Part shown: piece by piece, positions 44,801 through 51,273 of the stretch
How the letters are laid out: each line of letters opens with the position of its first letter
Position numbering within the stretch: the stretch's first letter is position 1
Assembly: GCF_001613405.1 (NCBI RefSeq)
Contig: NZ_BDCH01000025.1
Location: 124,001-188,000 of the forward strand
Direction: 5' to 3'
Origin: Nocardia crassostreae
GTDB lineage: Bacteria > Actinomycetota > Actinomycetes > Mycobacteriales > Mycobacteriaceae
Length of the DNA stretch: 64,000 nt
Made by a program: the position numbers and the translations under genes
The notes under the pieces: generated by a model
What the model saw: only the letters and a program-made list of their open reading frames with translations
What the model was told of the DNA's origin: nothing
Databases searched by the model: none

Positions 44801-46461
44801 CCGACCACGAACCCCTCTCGGAGCAGTGGCTCGACGACATCACCGCAGCTTTGGCTGCCGGATTGGACTCCCCTGGGCTGCACGCCGATCCGGCCGCCCT
44901 CGGCACCGCCGAGGGCTCGCCCAGCGGCACTTTCGCACCCGGACACAGCGGCGATCGCGCCCGCTTCGCACCCGACGGTGCCACAGCACCGGGGATCGGC
45001 GCTGCACAGGCCGATGCCTCGCTGTCGGACATCAGCGGCGGAACGCCCAGCGCGGTTGGCCGGACGAATGGTGCGGCGCAAGGTCCGAGGGCATTCGACA
45101 CCGGCGCACTCGCGAACGGGGGCGTGGCTCCGCAGACCGGCGCCTTACAAGGCAGTGGCTCATTCCCCGGCAGCGGCAACGGGCTGCCCGGCGACGGCCT
45201 TACGCCTGGACGCGGCCCGGTACCCGGAATCGGCGCGGCACGCGGCAACGGATCGCCAGTGGAGACCGGCGGTGGTGTGTCCGGTGGCGCAGGCTTCCGG
45301 CGGCGGGGCGGGGCCGGGACGCTGGCTCCTGCGCAGTTCACGCGGAATTCTCCGGTGGTCGCGAAGCTGGTGACCAATGAGTTGTTGTCGCGGGCGGGGT
45401 GTGGGAAAGAGGTGCGGCAGTTCGGGTTCGATCTGCGGGGCTTCGAGGTGAGTTATGAGGTGGGGGATTCGCTGGGGATTCGGCCCGCGAATTGTGAGTC
45501 GCTGGTGGCGGAGTGGCTGGCGGTCACGGGGTTGGAGGGGCGGCGGATCATCGATGTGGACGATGCGGAGCTGACGCTGGCGGAGGCATTGCGGACGCGG
45601 TACGACATCACCAAGGTGAGTTCGGATCTGCTGTCGTTCGTGGGGGAACGGAATGCGAGTCCGCGGCTGGCGAAGTTGTTGCGGCGGGACAATCGCAATG
45701 AGCTGGACGGGTATCTGTGGGATCGGCAGGCCGTGGACGTGTTGCGGGACTATCCGGTGCACGCGGATCTGGTGGAGTGGCTGGGGACGCTGAAGAAGCT
45801 GCAACCGCGGCAGTACTCGATTTCGTCCAGCCCGCTGGTGAGCCCGCACGAGGTGCAGTTGACGGTCAGCGTGGTGCGCTACGGGGATCCGGCGGGGATC
45901 GGGTCGGCGGCGCGGCGCGGCGGGGTGTGCTCGACCTTCCTGGCCGATCGCGCGACGGCCGATGTGCCGATCTACCTGCAGCGGGCGCCGCATTTCCGGC
46001 CGCCGCTGGACCCGAACGCACCGATGATCATGGTGGGCCCGGGCACCGGCATCGCACCGTTCCGCGGCTTCCTCCAGGAGCGGCGGGCCTTGGGCTGCAA
46101 GGGCCGCAACTGGCTGTTGTTCGGTGATCAGCACGCCAAGGACAACTTCTACTACCGGGCCGAACTAGAGGACATGTTCCGCTCCGGCTTCCTGACCCGA
46201 CTGGATCTGGCGTTCTCGCGCGATCAGCGCGAGCGGGTCTACGTGCAGCACCGCATGATCGAGCACGGCGCGGAACTCTGGGCCTGGTTGCAGGAGGGCG
46301 GGCACTTCTACGTGTGCGGCGACGCCGCCCGCATGGCCAAGGATGTGGACGACACCCTGCTCACGATCGCCCGGATTCACGGCAAACTGAGCGAGGACGG
46401 CGCGCTGGCCTTCAAGAAGCAGTTGGTCGCCGAGAAGCGCTACGTGCGCGACGTGTACTGA
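41806..46461 (+). CDS. Fused assimilatory nitrate reductase / CysJ-type flavoprotein reductase
   Basis: A single 1551-residue frame. Residues ~15-720 are a molybdopterin oxidoreductase of the NasA/NarB type: 4Fe-4S ligands Cys21, Cys24, Cys28 and Cys61 (CSYCGVGCGM, GRLCTKG), the molybdopterin domain and a C-terminal molydopterin-dinucleotide domain (NTGRLQHQWHTMTKTG). Residues ~800-1020 hold a flavodoxin FMN domain (ILWASQTGTAEELAAA). Next comes a Gly/Ala/Pro-rich linker (~1021-1175), then an FAD/NADPH reductase domain (RQYSISSSP, GPGTGIAPFRGFLQER) to the end. The enzyme should reduce nitrate to nitrite using NADPH without separate electron donors. No nitrite reductase or nitrate transporter is adjacent. 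Codon use changes sharply near 45,280. Confidence 0.9.
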   Translation: MAKIGVIPDSTTPPTSTRTQCSYCGVGCGMTVQTAADETGATVIAKVKGDKLHPVNAGRLCTKGATHAEMMRAPGRMESAYRRPERGQPPVPMPVDQAVAEAAERLRGILDTHGPDAVALYVSGQMSIEAQYLATKLAKGYLRTVHIEANSRLCMASAATGYKQSLGADGPPGSYDDIDHADLFFVIGANMADCHPILFLRMADRLKAGAKLIVVDPRRTDTAARADLFLQLKPGTDLALLNGLLHLLVEDGAIDKEFIAEHTDGWDAMPEFLVDYTPELVAQLTGLAEADIRTAARWIAEAGEWMSLWTMGVNQSTHGTWATNAIVNLYLATGAICRTGSGPLSLTGQPNAMGGREMGYMGPGLPGQRAVLSETDRAFVENAWGLEAGTIRGEAGPGTIEMFRGLAEGDIKACWIICSNPVASVANRKTVIAGLEAAELVIAQDVYTDTATNAYADLLLPATLWAEADAVMVNSERTLTLLPRSVPPIGDARPDWQLIAQVATAMGFDGFGYASSEEIFEEIRGFANPATGYDLRGITYDALREGPMQWPCPDPAQRRNPIRYLNDGISQHAHTDDTGHTPRLAFATPTRRAVFWPRPHLLPAEMPDDDHPFVLNTGRLQHQWHTMTKTGKVATLNKLNGRPFLEIHPEDAATLDVRDGDHLEIASRRGRAVLPAVLSDRVLPGNCFAPFHWNDEQGEYLTINAVTNDAVDPASLQPEFKACAVRLRKVAVVSPADSELPEADSTTGATAGGASSDGVPIGQAAQFGGATAHGPHPLAVMLGLDSATAPTLSETERIYLGGYLAALQSLPVTGVPVLPETAPISRGSRMWIDGLLAGMYSRGPQAGSTGDRDTAAVAPSGVAFGAATSTPPAAIRTVTILWASQTGTAEELAAAVATRLADNEFAPRLLDMDSAELTDLTGDVLIISSTFGDGGPPDNGADFWERLNDSAIRFPALRYAVFALGDSSYDDFCGHGRKLDELLSKRGATRLLPRVDSEPDHEPLSEQWLDDITAALAAGLDSPGLHADPAALGTAEGSPSGTFAPGHSGDRARFAPDGATAPGIGAAQADASLSDISGGTPSAVGRTNGAAQGPRAFDTGALANGGVAPQTGALQGSGSFPGSGNGLPGDGLTPGRGPVPGIGAARGNGSPVETGGGVSGGAGFRRRGGAGTLAPAQFTRNSPVVAKLVTNELLSRAGCGKEVRQFGFDLRGFEVSYEVGDSLGIRPANCESLVAEWLAVTGLEGRRIIDVDDAELTLAEALRTRYDITKVSSDLLSFVGERNASPRLAKLLRRDNRNELDGYLWDRQAVDVLRDYPVHADLVEWLGTLKKLQPRQYSISSSPLVSPHEVQLTVSVVRYGDPAGIGSAARRGGVCSTFLADRATADVPIYLQRAPHFRPPLDPNAPMIMVGPGTGIAPFRGFLQERRALGCKGRNWLLFGDQHAKDNFYYRAELEDMFRSGFLTRLDLAFSRDQRERVYVQHRMIEHGAELWAWLQEGGHFYVCGDAARMAKDVDDTLLTIARIHGKLSEDGALAFKKQLVAEKRYVRDVY

Positions 46462-46479
46462 GATCCCTACGGCCGGAAA

Positions 46480-47142
46480 TCATACTGCGGCCCTGAGCTT
46501 TTCGAGCCCGTCGAGCAGCAGGTCGAGCCCGAATTCGAAATCGGCCACGCCGTTGTGCGCGCCGGTGGCGACCAATTCCGTCAGCGCCCGCATGTGCGGG
46601 TAGTGCGCAGCGGGCAGCTGCGGCAGGAATCCCGCCGCGGCGGAGGCATATTCGCCGGTGTCGAACGGAAAATTCAATTCCTGCAAGGTGAATCCGTACA
46701 CGTGGCTGTCGAGCGCGTTCCACGCGCGATCTGCGAGCACATAGGAGAATCCGGCCTCGTGCAGGCAGCCGAGCATGGCGTCGATATGCCGCAACATATT
46801 CGGCCCGATATTCATGCGCGCCACAATGAGCACGCACGCCCACGGATGCCGCAGCAGCGTCTCGTGCGCGGACACGCAGCGCCGCCGCAGCGCGGCCCGC
46901 CAGTCCCCGCCCGCCGCGAGCAGCTCGAATTCCCCGATGACCAGATCGGCGACCCCGTCGAGCAGATCGTCTTTATTGGCGACATGGTTGTAGAGCGACA
47001 TGGCCTCCACTCCCAGCGCCTGCGCGAGCTTGCGCATGGACAGCGCGTCGAGGCCGCTCTCGTCGGCCAGTCCCAGGGCGGCGCTCAGTACCCGCTCCCG
47101 GTTCAGCGGGGTGCGTGTCTTGGCCGGTCGCTGCGTGGTCAT
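46480..47142 (-). CDS. TetR-family regulator
   Basis: A 220-residue TetR regulator: helix-turn-helix region ALSMRKLAQALGVEAMSLYNHV and a helical ligand domain. The ATG at 47142 has GGGAG 5 nt upstream; GTG 47145 is the alternative. It is divergent from the MDR-type dehydrogenase at 47234. Two near-identical 19-bp palindromes between them (47157-47209) are probably its operators. It lies 18 bp past the nitrate reductase fusion, tail to tail. Confidence 0.88.
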   Translation of the reverse strand: MTTQRPAKTRTPLNRERVLSAALGLADESGLDALSMRKLAQALGVEAMSLYNHVANKDDLLDGVADLVIGEFELLAAGGDWRAALRRRCVSAHETLLRHPWACVLIVARMNIGPNMLRHIDAMLGCLHEAGFSYVLADRAWNALDSHVYGFTLQELNFPFDTGEYASAAAGFLPQLPAAHYPHMRALTELVATGAHNGVADFEFGLDLLLDGLEKLRAAV

Positions 47143-47156
47143 CACTCTCCCTTGCC

Positions 47157-47209
47157 GTACTTACGCCGTAAGTGTACGGTGCGAGAGAAGGTACTTACAG
47201 CGTAAGTAC
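47157..47209. promoter_or_regulatory. Two 19-bp palindromic operators
   Basis: The copies at 47157-47175 and 47191-47209 share arms GTACTTAC and GTAAGT, the second being perfectly symmetric around a 3-nt centre (GTACTTACAGCGTAAGTAC). They lie between a TetR gene and the dehydrogenase it likely controls. Confidence 0.75.
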
Positions 47210-47233
47210 GAAGTGTCGCGAGGAGCGTGACCC

Positions 47234-48241
47234 ATGTCCGATGTTCGAGCCGCGGCCGCCACCATGACGGCCGTCATCGCACCCAGCTACGGCACCGCCG
47301 ATGTCCTGCACCTGGAACGGGTCGCGCCGCCCGTCGCGGCGGCGGGCCAGGTCCTGGTGCGGGTCCGGGCCTCCTCGGTCTGCAAGGGCGATATCCACCT
47401 GCTGCACGGCACGCCGTATCTGTTGCGGCTGTTGGGCTTCGGGGTACGCAGGCCGCGCCATCGCGTCATCGGGCACTGTTTCGCGGGCGTGGTGACGGCC
47501 GTGGGACCCGAGGTGCGGGAGCACGGGGTCGGCGACGAGGTCTACGGCGAGGCCGATTTCGGCGCGTTCGCGGAATTCGTGGCGGTCCCCGTCGAGCGCA
47601 TCGCACCGAAACCCGCCGGGCTCGGCTTCGAAGAGGCTGCCGCCGTGCCGGATTCGGCCATCACCGCCCTGCAGGGGCTGCGCGACAGCGGCGCACTGCG
47701 GGCGGGCCAATCCGTTCTGATCAATGGCGCTTCCGGCGGCGTGGGCACCTTCGCCGTGCAGCTGGCCAAGGCGTTCGGCGCCGGGGTGACCGCCGTGTGC
47801 AGCACCCGGCATCTGGACGCCGTGCGCGGCCTGGGCGCGGACCACGTGATCGACTACACCGCCACGGATTTCACGCGCGGTGAGCGCCGCTACGACATCG
47901 TGTTCGATCTCGCCGGTAATCGTTCGCTGGCGGAGATCCGCCGCATTCTGCACCCCGACGGCGTGTTCATCTCCTCGGCGGGCGCACCCGGCGGCAATTG
48001 GCTGGGCCCGCTGGTCTGGATGGGAAAAGTCCTGGTGGGCAATCTTTTCACGAGACAGTCGCTGAAACTGCTATTGGCACGGCCGAATCGGCAGGATCTA
48101 CTGGTACTGAACGAGCTGATCTCCGCGGGCGCCGTCGCACCGCTGATCGAGCATCGTTTCCCGTTCCGCGAAACCGCCGCGGCCATACGGCATGTGGAAC
48201 AGGGGCACGCGCAGGGCAAGACCGTCATCACGTGCCCCTGA
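47234..48241 (+). CDS. Zinc-type MDR alcohol dehydrogenase / quinone oxidoreductase
   Basis: A 335-residue medium-chain dehydrogenase/reductase with N-terminal catalytic domain (SSVCKGDIHLLHG, GHCFAGVV) and Rossmann domain (LINGASGGVGTFAVQLAK). The usual GHE is GHC here, and the structural-zinc Cys cluster is absent, so it resembles the quinone-oxidoreductase-like branch. GAGGAGCG precedes the ATG. The divergent TetR regulator and two operators suggest substrate-inducible expression. The substrate is unknown. Confidence 0.85.
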   Translation: MSDVRAAAATMTAVIAPSYGTADVLHLERVAPPVAAAGQVLVRVRASSVCKGDIHLLHGTPYLLRLLGFGVRRPRHRVIGHCFAGVVTAVGPEVREHGVGDEVYGEADFGAFAEFVAVPVERIAPKPAGLGFEEAAAVPDSAITALQGLRDSGALRAGQSVLINGASGGVGTFAVQLAKAFGAGVTAVCSTRHLDAVRGLGADHVIDYTATDFTRGERRYDIVFDLAGNRSLAEIRRILHPDGVFISSAGAPGGNWLGPLVWMGKVLVGNLFTRQSLKLLLARPNRQDLLVLNELISAGAVAPLIEHRFPFRETAAAIRHVEQGHAQGKTVITCP

Positions 48242-48252
48242 ACCCCACCGCC

Positions 48253-49287
48253 CTAGACGACCGGCGGGTTGAGCCGGGTGAAATCCGATAGCCGGTAGTA
48301 CGGGTAGTACGGGTACGGCGGCGTGACCGCGCTCGCCTTGTCCAGCCGGGCGATCTGCTCCGCGTCGAGATTCTAGCCGATCGCCCCGAGATTCTGGCGC
48401 AACTGTTCCTCATTGCGCGCGCCCACGATGACCGTCGCGACCGTGGGCCGCTGGAGCAGCCAGTTCAATGCGATCTGCGGAACCGTGCGCCCGGTCTCGG
48501 CGGCGATGTCGTCGAGCACGTCCACCACGTCGTAGAGCACCTCGTCGTCCACGGGCGGTCCGGCCTCGGCCGTCTTGTGCAACCGGCTGCCTTCCGGCAG
48601 CGGCTGCCCTCGCCGGATCTTGCCGGTGAGCCGCCCCCAGCCAAGCGGGCTCCACACCACCGCGCCGACGCCCTGATCGAGGCCGAGCGGCATGAGCTCC
48701 CATTCGTAGTCGCGGCCGACCAGCGAGTAGTACACCTGGTGCGCGACATAGCGCGGGAAGCTGTGCCGGTCCGCCGCCGCCAGCGATTTCATGAGCTGCC
48801 AGCCCGCGTAGTTGGAGGCGCCGATATAGCGGATCTTGCCCGCCCGCACCAGATCGTCCAGCGCCGCAAGGGTTTCCTCGACCGGTGTGCCCGCATCGAA
48901 GGCGTGCAGCTGGAACAGGTCGATGTAGTCGGTGCCGAGCCGCCGCAAGGATGCCTCGACGGCGGTGACGAGCCGGGCGCGCCCGGAACCCGCGTCGTTC
49001 GGGCCGGACCCGGTGGGCAGCGCCGCCTTGGTGGAGATGAGCAACTGCTCGCGCCGCCCCCGAATCGCCTCGCCCAGTACTTCTTCCGAGGCGCCGTCGG
49101 AGTAGACGTCGGCGGTGTCGAACATGGTGACGCCCGCTTCCAGGCTGATGTCCACCATGCGCCGGGCCTGCCGCGCATCGGTGTCGCCCCAGGCGCCGAA
49201 CAGTTCGCCGCGCCCACCGAAGGTGCCCGCGCCGAAGCTCAGGGCCGGAACCATGAGACCGGGTGCGCCGAGTCGACGGTACTCCAT
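48253..49287 (-). pseudogene. Aldo/keto reductase interrupted by in-frame TAG
   Basis: Read through one stop, this is a 344-residue aldo/keto reductase with catalytic Asp and Tyr (FDTADVYSDG), Lys (STKAALP) and His (LFQLHAFD). TAG at 48373-48375 follows QLRQNLGAIG. The same frame then continues for 39 codons (NLDAEQIARLDKAS, LSDFTRLNPP) to the normal C-terminus at 48253. The family almost always has Trp here (IGWNLxxEQ), so TGG to TAG explains it. The truncated product would lack the last C-terminal loop and helix. Confidence 0.88.
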
Positions 49288-49296
49288 TTTTTGCTC

Positions 49297-49320
49297 CTAA
49301 CGGGACTATGGTTTCGTTAG
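49297..49320. promoter_or_regulatory. 24-bp operator palindrome
   Basis: Outer arms CTAACG (49297-49302) and CGTTAG (49315-49320) with further partial symmetry inside: 16 of 24 positions match the reverse complement. It sits between the divergent aldo/keto reductase and the TetR gene and overlaps the first available TetR start codon. Confidence 0.65.
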
Positions 49321-49985
49321 CAATCCAGACGATACACTCTCGATGCGACAAATGGAACTGGAGGCCCGTTATAGAGCAGGACACCGCACAACCCGGCTCG
49401 ATCCGCCCAGGTGGGCGCACCGCACGCGTCCGCGAGGCGGTGCTGCGGGCGGCCGGTGATCTACTCGCCGACAAGGGTTTCGCCACCCTGGATCTGGCCG
49501 AGGTGGCCGCCCGCGCCGAGGTCAGCAAGACCACCGTCTACCGCCGCTGGCGCACCCCGGCCGGACTGGTCGCCGATCTGCTGGTGGAGATGGCGGAAAC
49601 CTCACTGCCGCACAGTGATACCGGATCACTGCCGGGTGATCTGCGGACCAATGCCGAACTGGTGGCCAAAACCCTCACCGATACCCGTCAGGGCCGGTTG
49701 TTCCGCGCGGTCATCGCCGCCGCCACCACCGACGACGGCACCGCCGCCGCGCTGCACCGCTTCTACGACATCCGCCTCACCGAATGGTCGCCGGTGATCG
49801 AGGCCGCCATCGCGCGCGGCGAGGTCCCGCCCGGCACCGATGCGCGGGCCGTGCTGTCCGCGGTCTCGGCTCCCCTGTACTACCGGCTGCTGGCCAGCGG
49901 CGACCCCATCGACGCGGCGGCCGTCACCGCCGCCGCGACGGCCGCCGCCACGGCCGCCGCCGCGGGCGTGTTCGTCCGCGGCTGA
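49308..49985 (+). CDS. TetR-family regulator
   Basis: A TetR-type regulator of up to 225 residues. The DNA-binding domain is clear (REAVLRAAGDLLADKGFATL then VAARAEVSKTTVYRRW), followed by a helical domain and an Ala-rich tail (residues ~200-222). The only in-frame ATG before the domain is 49308, which lies inside the palindrome at 49297-49320 and gives a long unusual N-terminus (MVSLAIQ...). The true start is uncertain. It is divergent from the broken aldo/keto reductase and likely represses it and itself. Confidence 0.8.
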   Translation: MVSLAIQTIHSRCDKWNWRPVIEQDTAQPGSIRPGGRTARVREAVLRAAGDLLADKGFATLDLAEVAARAEVSKTTVYRRWRTPAGLVADLLVEMAETSLPHSDTGSLPGDLRTNAELVAKTLTDTRQGRLFRAVIAAATTDDGTAAALHRFYDIRLTEWSPVIEAAIARGEVPPGTDARAVLSAVSAPLYYRLLASGDPIDAAAVTAAATAAATAAAAGVFVRG

Positions 49986-49998
49986 GGCTCGGCCGGGC

Positions 49999-50583
49999 TC
50001 AGCCGTGATTGGCGCTCCAGGCCGGATCCCGGCCGGTGAGACCGAGGACCTTGTCGAGCGTGGGCGCATTGTCGGGCACCGGGACGACCGGACCGAACAG
50101 GCCGGGGGTGCCCTCGGCGGGCGTGGCCCGCAGCATCTCCAGCAGTATCGCGAGATCGTCGCTGTCGGGCAGATAGGGCTAGGAGGTCGCGCGCGCCAGA
50201 TCCCAGGCGTGCACCACCAATTCGTTCAGGGCGACCGTGGCCATCTCGGGCGCGGGCAGCAGCACCCCGCCCGCTTCGGTGTCCCCCGTCCAGGCGGCGG
50301 GTTCGCACCAGGCTTCGACGAGCGATTTGAGCTGGGCCGAAATGCGATTGTGCCAATCACCGAATTCCACGGCGAGCTCACCGGGTGGCTGGGATCGGCC
50401 GACGGCCTCCTTGGTGGCCGCCTGCCGGAAAGCCTCGGTGAGGCCGAGAACATGGGTGAGGAGATCGCGCACGGAGACGTCGGCGCAGGGGGTCGGGGAG
50501 TCGAGTTGGGTATCGGAGATGCCGGAGACGACGCCTTCCATGACGTTCGCGGCGGATTCCAGATCGAATGCCTGGTGGTTCAT
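49999..50583 (-). pseudogene. TIGR03086-family protein interrupted by in-frame TAG
   Basis: Read through one stop, this is a 194-residue protein of the TIGR03086/maleylpyruvate-isomerase-like family (N-terminal FDLESAANVMEGVVSG, LTHVLGLTEAFRQA, NELVVHAWDLARA). TAG at 50179-50181 follows LARATS. The frame continues PYLPDSDDLAILLEML to the TGA at 49999, with LTGRDPAWSANHG at the end. Gln is usual at this point in the family, so CAG to TAG is the simple explanation. The family is a metal-binding DinB-like helical bundle of unknown substrate. Confidence 0.85.
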
Positions 50584-50760
50584 CGGTCCTCCCGAAGGCA
50601 GCAGCGGTCGCCGGGCAGCGACCCGCTCCCCTTGGGACTACCCATCCGGCCCGAATTCATCGCACACTCGCGGATGCAAGTACACCGACCGGTCGAAACC
50701 TCTTCGTTAGCAGCGCAAACCGCTGGTGAAGAGGAGAATTGGAAGACGAAGGGTGATCGA

Positions 50761-50979
50761 GTGGAGATTGTCGTCGATATGGGCGACGGTTCCCGCAACT
50801 ATGACGTAACCGCCACCAGGGCCGGGCGACGCGTGGATGTGCGCATTGCACGCGGCGTGGTGGAGGTCAGCGAGGTGACCAGGACCGGAACCGCCGTGCG
50901 CACCGCGCGATTCATGGCGGGCCGGGTGCTCGCGCTGGTGGAACACCCAGCCGACAAAGGCCCGCTGCCCTGCGAATGA
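50761..50979 (+). CDS. Small conserved-looking protein of unknown function
   Basis: A 72-residue protein starting with GTG at 50761, with GAAGGG 8 nt upstream. It is beta-rich (EIVVDMGDGSRNYDVTAT, RRVDVRIARGVVEVSEV), without signal or membrane segment. A longer open frame upstream has no start with a ribosome site. It is followed by another small gene 73 bp downstream. I do not recognise a family. Confidence 0.55.
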   Translation: MEIVVDMGDGSRNYDVTATRAGRRVDVRIARGVVEVSEVTRTGTAVRTARFMAGRVLALVEHPADKGPLPCE

Positions 50980-51051
50980 TTTCCCGCATGGTTGCCGTCT
51001 CCGCGATCACGGCGCATGCTCGGGAGTGCCCCCGGCGGAGAGGAGCTTGCG

Positions 51052-51273
51052 ATGAACGATCCGGCCATCGATGCGGTACCCGAAGCCGATTATGTCGAGC
51101 AGAACATGCCTGCCTATCCCGATGACGGCGTGGACTCCGAGGAATCCGCGGCGGACGACGCGGTGCCTCCCGGCGACAGCGGCTGGACCGCCGACGAGGG
51201 CGATCTCGTCGAGCAGTCCATCCCGGTCCCCCTGGACGACGACTACGACGAGGCCGCCGACAGCGGGTACTGA
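51052..51273 (+). CDS. Small acidic protein with internal repeat
   Basis: A 73-residue, very acidic protein. GGAGAGGAG lies 6 nt before the ATG. The sequence contains a doubled motif: ADYVEQNMPAYPDD and GDLVEQSIPVPLDD, about 37 residues apart. It has no Cys, no membrane segment and little hydrophobicity, so it is probably intrinsically disordered. Its stop abuts the stop of menD convergently with no gap. Function unknown. Confidence 0.65.
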   Translation: MNDPAIDAVPEADYVEQNMPAYPDDGVDSEESAADDAVPPGDSGWTADEGDLVEQSIPVPLDDDYDEAADSGY

